A DNA stretch of 64,000 nucleotides from Pseudochrobactrum saccharolyticum (GCF_008801715.1 NZ_VZPG01000001.1:62001-126000), one strand, 5' to 3'. Positions 16,499 to 25,444 are shown, counted from the stretch's first letter. Translations and numbers: made by a program. The notes: generated from the letters alone by a model not told the origin.

Positions 16499-17722
16499 TC
16501 AGTTTTCTCCGTTGCTGCTTTTATACATCGGCGATTCCAGATACCGCCCGATTGCAAAGCGTACCAGCACCCCGACTGCCGCCGCAGCAGGCACAGCAAT
16601 CAGCATCCCCGTGAAGCCAAGGAACGAACCGAAGGCAAAAAGTGCAAACATCAGCCATACCGGATGCAGGCCAACAGATTTGCCCACCAGTTTCGGTTGC
16701 AAAATATTGCCTTCAATAAACTGGCCTGCAAAGAACACACAGGCGACGATAACAACCATCACCCAATCCGGCCAGAACTGCACCAGCGCCACACCGATTG
16801 CCAGCACCAGACCGACAATCGAACCAATATAGGGAATGAAGCTGATAAGACCGGCGAACAAGCCGATCAGCAAGCCGAAATTCAAACCGGTAAGCGTCAG
16901 GCCGACAGCGTAAAATGTTCCGAGAATGAGACACAGCGTGCCCTGACCGCGGATAAAACCGGCAATCGCATCATTCATCTCACGGGCGATCTGGCGCACA
17001 GTTTTCACATGATCGCGCGGCACCCATGAATCAATCGTATTGACCATGCGGTCCCAGTCGAGAAGCATGTAGAACGCAACCACCGGTGTCACCACAAACA
17101 GACCGGCAATATCAATCAGCGACTTGCCGGAATTCCACAGCGATTGCAGCAAAGTGGTCAGAAAGCCGGCTCCCTGCTTGAGAAATCCGCTCAGATTATC
17201 TTTGATGACCGTGCTGTTAATGCCGAGATATTTCTGCAGCCATTCGGAATCCTGATGGGCGATCAGCGACTGGAGCTGCGTAAAATAACCCGGGAATTTC
17301 GAAATGAACTCGGCCAGCTGTGTGACCAGCACCGGCACGATGATGATAAGCCCCAGCACCAGCACAAAGACGAAGGTAATCAGGATAACCACGGTTGCTA
17401 CCAGACGCGACATCCCGAAACGCTCAAGCCGGTCGGCCACAGGGTCAAGAAAGTAAGCCAGAGCAAGTCCGGCTACAAATGGCAGCAAAATGGAACTGAA
17501 CACGGTCAGGAAAAGAACAAAAACAACCGTTGCAAACAGCCAGAAAAAAGCCTGTTTACGCACGGTTGCACCGAGTGCACTGACCTGCACATCCAGACGA
17601 ACTTCATTCTCAGTCGCGGGAATGATAACCTGTTGCGGCGTGGTTTTTACCAGCGCCTCCGACTTTGCCCGCGATGCACGGGGGGATGGCGATTTAGGTG
17701 GTGTAGTATCCGATTTGCTCAT
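16499..17722 (-). CDS. AI-2E family (PerM/YdiK-like) transporter
   Basis: Inner-membrane protein of 407 residues from the start at 17722; an upstream start at 17809 would lie inside a repeat. It has a cytoplasmic N-terminal tail rich in Pro, Ser and Lys, then about eight membrane helices in the AI-2E transporter arrangement. These include SILLPFVAGLALAYFLDP, a long amphipathic central domain, RGQGTLCLILGTFYA, and PYIGSIVGLVLAIGVA. The family includes the E. coli TqsA AI-2 exporter and proteins with other proposed roles. The adjacent purMN and hdaA genes are a conserved neighbourhood in Rhizobiales, though no functional link is known. The start codon is preceded only by GGCGG. Confidence 0.88.
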   Translation of the reverse strand: MSKSDTTPPKSPSPRASRAKSEALVKTTPQQVIIPATENEVRLDVQVSALGATVRKQAFFWLFATVVFVLFLTVFSSILLPFVAGLALAYFLDPVADRLERFGMSRLVATVVILITFVFVLVLGLIIIVPVLVTQLAEFISKFPGYFTQLQSLIAHQDSEWLQKYLGINSTVIKDNLSGFLKQGAGFLTTLLQSLWNSGKSLIDIAGLFVVTPVVAFYMLLDWDRMVNTIDSWVPRDHVKTVRQIAREMNDAIAGFIRGQGTLCLILGTFYAVGLTLTGLNFGLLIGLFAGLISFIPYIGSIVGLVLAIGVALVQFWPDWVMVVIVACVFFAGQFIEGNILQPKLVGKSVGLHPVWLMFALFAFGSFLGFTGMLIAVPAAAAVGVLVRFAIGRYLESPMYKSSNGEN

Positions 17723-17780
17723 ATAAAACCGCCATTGCTTAAAAAGTCTGAATATGTCGCATTTCAGCCTCCGGTCAAGA

Positions 17781-17920
17781 TAGAGCATTTCACAGTTAAG
17801 TTGGATCAACTTGACTTCTTGATTATGTCAAGCTGGATCAACTTGACGGCTGTGATAATGCAACCAAATAAAGAATCCAGAGCGAGCGCTATGATCCAAT
17901 CTGGACGTAAACCGCTCTAG
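17781..17920 (-). repeat. 105-bp-type palindromic element, family A (copy A1, expanded to 140 bp)
   Basis: Reverse-oriented relative of the copies at 47520 and 47793. Starts tagagcatttcacagttaag and ends acgtaaaccgctct. The segment aagttggatcaacttgac is present twice (second copy aagctggatcaacttgac), making it about 35 bp longer than the 105-bp copies. It lies in the spacer upstream of the AI-2E gene. Confidence 0.8.
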
Positions 17921-18137
17921 GACCTATCACACCTGCTTTCATTGCAGCGACAGAGTAAATTAACTGCGACATATGCTCTGCTCATCTCATAACATGGTGT
18001 TTATCAGTTAAAAATGACGAAAGATGCTTGCGGATAAAGCAATCTCGTGTCATTGCGCCTGCTTGAAGCATTAACCGCAGCCTGCCCTGCCGTTCTTCCA
18101 TCGGCCTTACGGCTGCGCTGTGTATCGGGAGCTACCA

Positions 18138-19238
18138 ATGCCACAGTCGAAAACCCCATCCCCTGCAGCCGCTGACGCGAAAAATGGCCTGACCTATGCC
18201 GATGCCGGTGTGGATATTGATGCGGGCAACAGCATGGTCGACAAGATCAAGCCTTTGGTGCGCTCCACGCGCCGTCCGGGTGCTGACGGGGAAATCGGCG
18301 GCTTCGGCGGATTGTTTGATCTGAAAGCCGCAGGCTTTAAAGATCCGGTTCTGGTAGCGGCCAATGACGGTGTCGGCACCAAGCTGAAAATCGCTATTGA
18401 TGCAGATCGTCACGACACAGTTGGTATTGATCTGGTTGCCATGTGCGTCAACGACCTCGTGGTACAGGGCGCAGAGCCGCTGTTCTTCCTCGATTATTTT
18501 GCCACCGGCAAACTCAATCCTGAACAGGGTGCAGCGATTGTTAAAGGCATTGCCGAAGGCTGTCTGCAATCCGGTTGTGCGCTGATCGGCGGTGAAACCG
18601 CTGAAATGCCTGGCATGTACCGCGACGGTGATTATGATCTCGCCGGTTTCGCGGTTGGCGCCGCAGAGCGCGGTCAGCTGCTGCCTGCCGGTGATCTGGA
18701 AGCCGGTGATGTTATTCTCGGCCTTGGTTCTTCCGGTGTTCATTCCAACGGTTTCTCGCTGGTTCGCCGCATTGTTGAACTGTCCGGCCTTGGCTGGCAG
18801 GATGCAGCACCTTTTGCTGCCGATAAGACATTGGGTGAAGCCCTGCTCACCCCGACCCGCATTTATGTGAAATCCCTGCTGTCGGCTATCCGCTCGACCG
18901 GCGCGATCAAAGCACTTGCACATATTACCGGCGGCGGCTTCCCTGACAATATTCCGCGCGTTCTGCCGGAAACACTGGCGGCTGAAATTGATCTGTCTGC
19001 GATTCCGGTTCCTGCCGTTTTCTCATGGCTGGCCAAAACCGGCGGTGTTGAAGCCCATGAAATGCTGCGTACCTTCAACTGCGGCGTTGGCATGATTGTT
19101 GTTGTCTCTGCTGACAAAGCGGAAACTGTTGCTCAGGCACTGAAAGCCGAAGGCGAAACTGTTGTCACACTCGGCCGCATGATTGCGCGTGAGGCAAAAG
19201 ATCAGGGCGTCGTTTATCAGGGCACACTTTCCCTATGA
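18138..19238 (+). CDS. purM: Phosphoribosylformylglycinamidine cyclo-ligase
   Basis: AIR synthetase, the fifth step of de novo purine synthesis: ATP-dependent ring closure of FGAM to AIR. The start at 18138 follows GGGAG by six bases; an upstream GTG at 18120 is less likely. The 366-residue protein carries the family blocks [15 protein letters not shown], a glycine-rich [49 protein letters not shown] and [10 protein letters not shown]. It overlaps purN by four bases (ATGA), so the two are co-transcribed and translationally coupled. The 415-bp gap upstream holds repeat A1 and presumably the purMN promoter. Confidence 0.96.
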   Translation: MPQSKTPSPAAADAKNGLTYADAGVDIDAGNSMVDKIKPLVRSTRRPGADGEIGGFGGLFDLKAAGFKDPVLVAANDGVGTKLKIAIDADRHDTVGIDLVAMCVNDLVVQGAEPLFFLDYFATGKLNPEQGAAIVKGIAEGCLQSGCALIGGETAEMPGMYRDGDYDLAGFAVGAAERGQLLPAGDLEAGDVILGLGSSGVHSNGFSLVRRIVELSGLGWQDAAPFAADKTLGEALLTPTRIYVKSLLSAIRSTGAIKALAHITGGGFPDNIPRVLPETLAAEIDLSAIPVPAVFSWLAKTGGVEAHEMLRTFNCGVGMIVVVSADKAETVAQALKAEGETVVTLGRMIAREAKDQGVVYQGTLSL

Positions 19239-19876
19239 GCCACGCGCCTTCAGCACCGCGCAAACGCGTGGTCATTTTTATCTCCGGCGGCGGCTCCAAT
19301 ATGGAGACGCTGATCCGCGCGGCACAGGCACCGGATTATCCGGCAGAAGTTGTTGCCGTCATCTCCGACAAGGCAGAAGCAGGCGGTCTGGCGAAAGCTC
19401 AGGCCGCAGGCATCAAGACCCATGTTTTTGTCCGCAAAGACTATGCTTCCAAAGAAGCGCATGAAGATGCAATTCTTGCACAACTGGCTGCAATAGCGCC
19501 GGATATAGTTTGCCTCGCAGGCTATATGCGCCTGCTATCCGGCCGGTTCATTGCGCCTTATGAAGGACGTATCCTCAATATTCACCCTTCCCTTCTGCCG
19601 CTGTTTCCGGGTCTGCACACACATCAGCGTGCGCTGGATGCCGGCATGAAACTTGCCGGATGCACCGTACATCTGGTGACAGAAGGCATGGATGAAGGTC
19701 CGATTGTTGCGCAGGCAGCGGTGGCCATTACTGAGGGTGACACGGCTGAAACGCTGGCAGCACGCGTATTGACCGCAGAGCATCAGCTCTATCCGCAGGC
19801 TCTGCGTAATTTCGCTATGGCTTCCGGTTCTGAAAAGCATGGCAATTCAGCAACACAGATACTCATTAGCGCGTGA
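19235..19876 (+). CDS. purN: Phosphoribosylglycinamide formyltransferase
   Basis: GAR transformylase, the third step of purine synthesis, using 10-formyl-tetrahydrofolate. The 213-residue protein has the fold's opening [18 protein letters not shown], the catalytic region [11 protein letters not shown], the motif [21 protein letters not shown] (Asn and His of the active site) and [11 protein letters not shown] containing the catalytic Asp. It starts inside the purM stop (ATGA overlap). About 230 bp of non-coding DNA follow, with a CtrA-type motif 16 bp past the stop. Confidence 0.96.
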   Translation: MSHAPSAPRKRVVIFISGGGSNMETLIRAAQAPDYPAEVVAVISDKAEAGGLAKAQAAGIKTHVFVRKDYASKEAHEDAILAQLAAIAPDIVCLAGYMRLLSGRFIAPYEGRILNIHPSLLPLFPGLHTHQRALDAGMKLAGCTVHLVTEGMDEGPIVAQAAVAITEGDTAETLAARVLTAEHQLYPQALRNFAMASGSEKHGNSATQILISA

Positions 19877-19891
19877 TGAAATAACAAATTG

Positions 19892-19906
19892 TTAATTTCC
19901 TCTTAA
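19892..19906. promoter_or_regulatory. Candidate CtrA-binding site
   Basis: TTAA-N7-TTAA followed by C (ttaatttcctcttaac) is a full match to the alphaproteobacterial CtrA consensus. It lies 16 bp past purN and about 205 bp upstream of the DUF992 gene. Occupancy is inference. Confidence 0.5.
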
Positions 19907-20035
19907 CGTGCCACGATATTACCCTAAATAGCCACATATCACATTTGTGCTGCATGTTCAGCGATCAGATGATTCCCGTCATTATGGTTGCTTTTCAGGC
20001 AGAGACTTTGAGCGTTCACCCGCTTTAACTGTAGT

Positions 20036-20092
20036 TTAAACACGCATCTTTACCGAAAGCCATTTTACACTTTCATGGATGCGTCTAAAAAT
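20036..20092 (+). repeat. Hairpin element (family C variant) in the leader of the DUF992 gene
   Basis: acgcatc (20042-20048) pairs with gatgcgt (20078-20084), with an inner ccgaaag block opposite ctttca. It ends gcgtctaaaa. A close relative is at 32701. It ends about 18 bp before the start codon, just ahead of the AGAGGAAG ribosome site. Confidence 0.55.
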
Positions 20093-20109
20093 AAGAAGAG
20101 GAAGATATC

Positions 20110-20622
20110 ATGTCTCTCCGTAACTCTGTTGCACTTATGGCCCTTTTTGCCGCCGGTACTTTTGCTGTTTCAGCATCTGCTGCCGACATGGTTTCCTCCC
20201 GTAATGCCGTTGTTCAGCCACGTTCGGAAGTCGGCGTTCTGACCTGCGATTTCCAGCCGTCAATCGGTGTTATCATTGGCAGCCGTCAGGATCTGGATTG
20301 CGTATTCCAGCCTGCACAGCGCGGTGCACCTGCCGAGCGCTATAGCGGCCAGATCACCAAAATCGGTGTGGATATTGGCTTCTACAATGCCGGTCAGCTG
20401 GCATGGGCCGTTTGGGCACCAACCGTTCGCCCTGAAGGCGCACTGCGCGGCAGCTATGTCGGCGCGTCGGCCAATGCAACGATCGGTATCGGAGCAGGCA
20501 CCAATGTCCTGACTGGTGGCACATGGAAAAATATTTCTCTGCAGCCGATCTCCATTCAGGGTCAGAAGGGTCTGAATGCTGCTGTTGCACTTTCCAACTT
20601 CCGCCTGAAATACGAAGGCTAA
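20110..20622 (+). CDS. DUF992 family periplasmic protein
   Basis: Exported protein of 170 residues with a signal peptide ending SASAADM (about residue 25). The mature part matches the alphaproteobacterial DUF992 family: GVLTCDFQPSIGVIIGSRQ, then DCVFQP, YSGQITKIGVDIGF, WAVWAP and SYVGASANATIGIGAGTNVL with GG. The Gly-rich, beta-strand-rich composition and two conserved cysteines suggest a small beta-structured periplasmic protein. No function is established. A strong AGAGGAAG ribosome site precedes it and a strong terminator follows, consistent with a well-expressed single-gene transcript. The long leader contains a hairpin element and, further up, a CtrA-type motif. Confidence 0.88.
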   Translation: MSLRNSVALMALFAAGTFAVSASAADMVSSRNAVVQPRSEVGVLTCDFQPSIGVIIGSRQDLDCVFQPAQRGAPAERYSGQITKIGVDIGFYNAGQLAWAVWAPTVRPEGALRGSYVGASANATIGIGAGTNVLTGGTWKNISLQPISIQGQKGLNAAVALSNFRLKYEG

Positions 20623-20642
20623 TCTTAGCTTTGCTTTGAACA

Positions 20643-20675
20643 AAGCCCGCGCTGTCACCGGCGCGGGCTTTTTTG
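20643..20675. terminator. Rho-independent terminator after the DUF992 gene
   Basis: Perfect stem aagcccgcgc / gcgcgggctt followed by a T-run. It can also end transcription arriving from the convergent GNAT gene at 20688. Confidence 0.88.
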
Positions 20676-20687
20676 TTTCTGAAAATC

Positions 20688-21134
20688 TCAGGCTGTTTTA
20701 GGTCTTCTGATCTGAAAACCTGTTTTACTCTGCTCGAAGCCTGCATCCTGATAGAACTTCAGTGTTGACGATTGTTTCGAACCTGTCATCAACATGACTT
20801 TATAGCAGCCGGCCTGCCATGCAGCTTCAATTGCTCTGTGCAGAACTGCACTGCCATATCCCTGCTTACGATGATCTTCATGCGTCACAACATTCTCGAT
20901 CAGCGCATAGGGCATACCGTTACGCGTCAGATTTGGAATAACAACCAAAGTACATGATGCAACGAGAATGCTCTCCAGACAAACGACGAAAATATTGCTG
21001 TTGGGATAGGACTTCAACAACTCCCAGCGCGCAATGGCCTCCGGGAGCGGTATCTCTGCATTATCTGCTGCCAGATAACGGTAAAGCTTCTGTAAACAGG
21101 GTATATCGCTTTCAATAAGCGTTCTGATAAGCAC
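20688..21134 (-). CDS. GNAT family N-acetyltransferase
   Basis: Acetyltransferase of 148 residues with the acetyl-CoA loop DHRKQGYGSAVLHRAIEAA, preceded by the strand pair VASCTLVVIPNLTR and followed by CYKVMLMTGSKQSSTLKFYQDAGF, the standard motif B. The acceptor is unknown. Its start is 17 bp from the end of the molybdopterin oxidoreductase gene (21151), so the two may be co-transcribed on the minus strand, with the acetyltransferase second. Confidence 0.88.
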   Translation of the reverse strand: MLIRTLIESDIPCLQKLYRYLAADNAEIPLPEAIARWELLKSYPNSNIFVVCLESILVASCTLVVIPNLTRNGMPYALIENVVTHEDHRKQGYGSAVLHRAIEAAWQAGCYKVMLMTGSKQSSTLKFYQDAGFEQSKTGFQIRRPKTA

Positions 21135-21150
21135 AAATTTCCTCCGGCGG

Positions 21151-23307
21151 TCAGGCAGCCTTCACCGATTGCTCCATAAGAGGACGTATCCAGACTTTAA
21201 TATCGTGGAACGCCGTCCCGCCATGCGGTGCGGCCGCATCGGCACCGGTCAGAATATTGATCCCCTCGCCGCCTTCAAAAGATGAATTCGGGAACAGGCC
21301 TTCCGAAACCACAACACCGCGACGCAGTTTCTTGGCTCCGCTCACTTTATCATTGGCCTGCTGGATTTTAACATGCAGAACCAGCTCACCGCGCTGATTG
21401 CCGATCTGTACCCGTGCACCGTCTTCCAGCCCCAACTCTGCCGCATCATCGTCGCGGATCAGCAGTTGTGGCCGGATTTCCTTTGCCAGAGAGGTTGGTG
21501 TCTCCGCAAAGGTCGAGTTGAGGAAATTATGTGCCGGTGATGTGGTCAGCTTAAACGGGTGCTGCAGATCGGCCAGCTCATTGCTTGCCCAATAATCCGG
21601 AAATTCCGGCATGTCGGCAAAAGGCCCCTGAAGCCCCATAGCTTGCGGCGGGCGATCCGGTGACGTTTGTTTCTGCCAATCCACACGGAAGCGGAATTTA
21701 CCGTCCGGCCATGCGAAACCATCGAGATAATGAGACTTTTCAAAATCCGGCTGCTTATCAAGCCAGCGTTGCTCCCGCATGGTTTCAAAATCCGGCATAT
21801 TGCTTTTAGCCAGCAGATTATCGACCAGCTGACACGCAGGCAGATTGAAACCATCCAGATGACCAACACCTAAGCGATTGGCCAGTTCATTGATAACATA
21901 GATATTTTCGCGAGCCTCACCCGCTGCTTCAATCAGTTTGGCACCGAGCAAAACATGCTGCTGACCGCCGCCGCGATAAATATCATCATGCTCCAGAAAC
22001 ATCGTGGCAGGCAGCACGAGATCAGCCATTTTCGCCGTATCGGTCATGAAGTGCTCATGCACCACGGTAAACAGGTCTTCCCGCATAAAGCCCTGCCGCA
22101 CCAGACGCTGCTCCGGTGCAACATTGGCCGGATTGGTGTTCTGGATCAGCATTGCCATCACCGGAGGCCCGCCATAGAGCGCTTCTGCGTCACCGGTCAG
22201 CACACGGCCGATTTTCGACTGATCCAGCGATCTGACCGACGGATCGGCAAATGCGGAGCCTTCAATCTCCGACTTATCCATGCCGAAAATACCGGAATTG
22301 GAATGGAACGCGCCGCCGCCCTCCAATGTCCATGCACCGGTTACAGCCGCGATGCAGGAAGCGGCGTGCATATTCACCGCGCCATTGCGCTGGCGGGAAA
22401 AACCATAGCCCAGACGGAAATAAGTGCGTTTTGTCGTTCCCACCAGCTGAGCAAAAGCCTCAATATCCTCAACAGATACACCGGTGATCGCTTCCGCCCA
22501 TTGCGGTGTGCGGCTTTGCAGATGCTGCTCCAGTGCTTGAGGCGCATCCGTATAGCGGTTGAGATAATCCCAATCTGCCAGACCATCACGAAACAGCACA
22601 TGCATCACCGCACAGGCAAAGGCCCCATCTGTGCCAGGTTTCAGCACGATGCCGATATCCGCCTGCCGGATGGTCGCGGTTTCATAAACATCAATTGCCA
22701 CGATTTTCGCACCGCGCTCTTTACGGGCGCGTGCCGCATGGGTCATGACATTGACCTGCGTGGCGGCGGCATTGGTTCCCCAGATCACCACACAATCGGA
22801 CTTGGCGATCTCACGCGGATCAGGCCCGCGCAGAGCGCCGGTACCGGCCATATAGCCTGTCCATGCCAGATTGGTGCAGAAGCTGGAAAACATATTGGAA
22901 TATTTTTTGGCATAGCGCAGACGGTTGATAGAATCGCGCTGCACCAGCCCCATGGTTCCGGCGTAATAATTCGGCCAGATACTCTCGGAACCATATTGCT
23001 CTTCGGCTTTGAGAAATTTCTCTGCGGTCAGATCCAGTGCGTCAGCCCATGAGATTTCCTGCCACTGCCCGCTTCCCTTGGCACCCTTGCGGATCAGCGG
23101 TTTCAGCAGGCGTTCAGGATGATGAACGCGCTCGGCATAACGCGCGACCTTGGCGCAGATAACGCCAGCCGTATAGCTGTTATCCTTGGCACCGCGAATA
23201 CGCCCGATTGTATGGCTGTCCAGAATTTCAACATCGAGCGCGCAGGTGGAAGGGCAGTCATGCGGACAGGCCGAATGGCCGATTTGGGGTGCAACGCGCA
23301 ATGTCAT
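21151..23307 (-). CDS. Molybdopterin-dependent oxidoreductase, catalytic subunit
   Basis: Large cytoplasmic protein of 718 residues from the DMSO reductase/formate dehydrogenase superfamily. An N-terminal Fe4S4 site is formed by Cys14, Cys18, Cys22 and Cys51 (ACPHDCPSTCAL...VICAKV). Molybdopterin domains follow: EISWADALDLTAEKF, WGTNAAATQVN, TDGAFACAVMHVLF, a YGFSRQRNG segment and, near the end, the guanine-dinucleotide-binding LTTSPAHNFLNSTF and DGARVQIGNQRGEL. No signal peptide, iron-sulfur partner or membrane anchor gene is adjacent. It therefore resembles the stand-alone cytoplasmic members of the family, whose substrates are mostly unassigned. The Mo ligand was not determined. MoaD and MoaE, needed for the cofactor, are encoded at 33.4 kb. 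Confidence 0.88.
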   Translation of the reverse strand: MTLRVAPQIGHSACPHDCPSTCALDVEILDSHTIGRIRGAKDNSYTAGVICAKVARYAERVHHPERLLKPLIRKGAKGSGQWQEISWADALDLTAEKFLKAEEQYGSESIWPNYYAGTMGLVQRDSINRLRYAKKYSNMFSSFCTNLAWTGYMAGTGALRGPDPREIAKSDCVVIWGTNAAATQVNVMTHAARARKERGAKIVAIDVYETATIRQADIGIVLKPGTDGAFACAVMHVLFRDGLADWDYLNRYTDAPQALEQHLQSRTPQWAEAITGVSVEDIEAFAQLVGTTKRTYFRLGYGFSRQRNGAVNMHAASCIAAVTGAWTLEGGGAFHSNSGIFGMDKSEIEGSAFADPSVRSLDQSKIGRVLTGDAEALYGGPPVMAMLIQNTNPANVAPEQRLVRQGFMREDLFTVVHEHFMTDTAKMADLVLPATMFLEHDDIYRGGGQQHVLLGAKLIEAAGEARENIYVINELANRLGVGHLDGFNLPACQLVDNLLAKSNMPDFETMREQRWLDKQPDFEKSHYLDGFAWPDGKFRFRVDWQKQTSPDRPPQAMGLQGPFADMPEFPDYWASNELADLQHPFKLTTSPAHNFLNSTFAETPTSLAKEIRPQLLIRDDDAAELGLEDGARVQIGNQRGELVLHVKIQQANDKVSGAKKLRRGVVVSEGLFPNSSFEGGEGINILTGADAAAPHGGTAFHDIKVWIRPLMEQSVKAA

Positions 23308-23409
23308 GTAAAAATTCCTGAAGGAGTTATTTTAGCACCATACAAAAATATAACGGCTCCGACAGACGATAAATCAGCACAGCTTTATTTTTATCGGATA
23401 TCAGTCCTG

Positions 23410-24327
23410 TCAGACCAGACGCATCAGCACTGTGCCGCAGACAATCAGCAAAGCTCCGGCAAGACGTTTCAGGCTGATATGCTCCCGTAACAAAAAGAGA
23501 GAAAGGATCATACCGAACAGGATTGAGGTCTCGCGCAAGGCTGCAACCATCGCAACCGGTGCCATGGTCATTGCCCAGAGTGCCAGACCATAAGAGCCGA
23601 GCGTGCCTGCACCGCCGATCATAGCCAGATGGCCGCGCTGCCTGATATGCCCGACAAGCTCTCCACGATATTTCCATATCCCCCAGCTCACCACAGGGAT
23701 TGCGTTAAACAGGAATGCCCAGAGCGTATAGGATATCGCATTACCGGATACACGCACACCGATACCATCCACCAGCGTATATCCTGCAATGAATAAGGCA
23801 TTGACCAGAGCGATTATCACGGTTCGGGACGTGTTTTGCCCTGCCGCCGTTTTCTGGCGGCTGCCGAGAGCCCCTGCCGCCGTTTTCTGGCGGCTGCCGA
23901 GAGCCCCTGCCGCCGTTTTCCGGCGGCTGCCGAGTGCCATTGTTAAGACGCCGCAGGAAATAAACCCGATTGCCAGCCATTGTCCGGCACCGAGCACTTC
24001 ACCGATCAGCGGACCCGCAGCCATAGCAACCAGCAAAGGCGGCGTTCCGCGCATCAGCGGATAGGCCAGACTCATATCCCCGTTGCTGTAAGCGGCAGCA
24101 ACCATGAACAGGTAACAAACCTGAAAAATGGTTGATATAATCATATAAGGCCAGCTTGGAGCTAATGGCAGTGGTAGAAACGGGATCAGTACCAGTGCCA
24201 CCAGACCAGCAGCACCACAGACCAGAACGGCATTGAGATATTTATCTGTGCCGGATTTGACGATGACATTCCAGCTCGCATGCAGCAATGCGCCGAAAAG
24301 AACGATCAGAACGACAAAACCAGACAT
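23410..24327 (-). CDS. EamA/DMT family transporter with an in-frame 11-residue tandem repeat
   Basis: Inner-membrane transporter of 305 residues with ten predicted helices in two EamA halves. The first half opens FVVLIVLFGALLHASWNV and the second ends RLAGALLIVCGTVLMRLV. Substrates of such proteins are metabolites or drugs and cannot be named. Between helices 5 and 6 the loop carries an 11-residue unit (ALGSRQKTAAG and variants) repeated three times, encoded by a 33-bp DNA repeat. The repeat adds basic residues, and the loop would face the cytoplasm in the usual topology, so the reading frame survives. It lies just upstream of the oxidoreductase gene on the same strand, with a 102-bp gap, so co-transcription is possible. 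Confidence 0.87.
   Translation of the reverse strand: MSGFVVLIVLFGALLHASWNVIVKSGTDKYLNAVLVCGAAGLVALVLIPFLPLPLAPSWPYMIISTIFQVCYLFMVAAAYSNGDMSLAYPLMRGTPPLLVAMAAGPLIGEVLGAGQWLAIGFISCGVLTMALGSRRKTAAGALGSRQKTAAGALGSRQKTAAGQNTSRTVIIALVNALFIAGYTLVDGIGVRVSGNAISYTLWAFLFNAIPVVSWGIWKYRGELVGHIRQRGHLAMIGGAGTLGSYGLALWAMTMAPVAMVAALRETSILFGMILSLFLLREHISLKRLAGALLIVCGTVLMRLV
23841..23939 (+). repeat. Minisatellite, three tandem 33-bp units
   Basis: The first two units (23841-23873, 23874-23906) are identical; the third (23907-23939) differs at a few positions. Each unit begins ctgccgccgttttctggcgg, so it contains a small hairpin (gccgcc / ggcggc). The unit is a multiple of three and sits inside the EamA transporter gene. 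Confidence 0.92.
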
Positions 24328-24559
24328 AGCGCCGTTTTCTTTTCCCCGCGAAGGCGGTTACCACTTTTCCTGAAACTGCTGAGCGTCACCGGACTGTTAC
24401 ATAACCGGTCTAAAAGGCAGAATCAGATTGACTGCACATCCGGTATGCTGGTTATGGCATAATCCCGCTTGAACAGATATATGGCATTGACCATGACAAA
24501 GCGTCCTGCTTTGAATCCCGCCTGCAGCACCGCGCTTTCGAACACCGGAAATACTGAAT

Positions 24560-25444
24560 ATGAATTATCGCCACGCCTATCACGCCGGAAATTTTGCCGA
24601 TGTGTTCAAACATATCGTTCTGACCCGTGTGCTGCTCTATATGCAGCGCAAGGAAGCCGCCCTGCGCGTGATCGACACTCATGCAGGCATCGGCCGCTAT
24701 GACTTAAGTGGTGTGGAAGCCGGTAAAACACTGGAATGGCGCAGCGGTATCGAGCAGGTTCTTGACGCCAAAGCAGCAGGCTCCATTCCCGCAGCAGTGC
24801 TGGAACTGATTACGCCTTATCTCGATGTCATTGAACAGGAAAACAGCACCGTCAAAGGCAGCAGCCTGCGTTATTATCCGGGTTCACCATTACTGACACG
24901 AAAACTGATGCGCGCACAGGATCGCCTTTCGGCACTGGAACTGCATCCGCAGGATTTCAAAACACTGGCCGCTTTATTTGAAGGCGATTACCAGACCCGT
25001 GTCACCGAATTGAATGGCTGGCTGGCGCTGGGTGCACATCTGCCGCCCAAAGAGAAACGCGGTGTGGTGCTGGTTGATCCGCCATTTGAAATTGCCGGAG
25101 AATTTGACCGCCTCGTTGAAGGATTGATGAAGGCGCACCGCCGCTTTGCCACCGGCACCTATGCTTTGTGGTATCCCGTGAAAGACCGCCGCGAGGTCAA
25201 CCGCTTCATCGCTAATTTGAAAGAAACCGGCCTGCCAAAAATTCTGCGTCTGGAACTGGCTGTGCGTGCACCGTCGCAGGAACCGCGCTTTGACGGCACC
25301 GGCATGATTATCATCAATCCGCCTTATCTGCTGCAGGAAGAAATGACTAAAATCTCACCATGGCTGGCAACGCTTTTCGGAGAGAATAATCAGGGCAGCT
25401 ATAAGATTGAATGGATCAACGGCGAAGAGCGGACGAAAAAATAA
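24560..25444 (+). CDS. rlmJ: 23S rRNA (adenine(2030)-N6)-methyltransferase RlmJ
   Basis: SAM-dependent methyltransferase that modifies A2030 of 23S rRNA. The 294-residue protein has the diagnostic N-terminus MNYRHAYHAGNFADVFKH, the cofactor-binding segment VIDTHAGIGRYDL, the insert YPGSPLLTRKLMR, and the catalytic motif VDPPFE (a DPPY/F-type adenine N6 site). It ends with GTGMIIINPPYLLQEEM, also typical of RlmJ/YhiR. Length is close to E. coli RlmJ. It stands alone, divergent from the EamA transporter gene. Confidence 0.94.
   Translation: MNYRHAYHAGNFADVFKHIVLTRVLLYMQRKEAALRVIDTHAGIGRYDLSGVEAGKTLEWRSGIEQVLDAKAAGSIPAAVLELITPYLDVIEQENSTVKGSSLRYYPGSPLLTRKLMRAQDRLSALELHPQDFKTLAALFEGDYQTRVTELNGWLALGAHLPPKEKRGVVLVDPPFEIAGEFDRLVEGLMKAHRRFATGTYALWYPVKDRREVNRFIANLKETGLPKILRLELAVRAPSQEPRFDGTGMIIINPPYLLQEEMTKISPWLATLFGENNQGSYKIEWINGEERTKK

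Noticed and set aside
17723-17809. Longer start for the AI-2E permease gene
   Set aside because: The additional codons lie partly in repeat A1 and lack a ribosome site; the MSKSDTTPP start fits the family better.
21955-23052. 365-codon open frame opposite the molybdopterin oxidoreductase
   Set aside because: It is the antisense shadow of a clear enzyme gene, has no family features and no ribosome site.
23841-23939. Possible CRISPR array
   Set aside because: The 33-bp units are directly adjacent with no unique spacers and lie in frame within a transporter gene.
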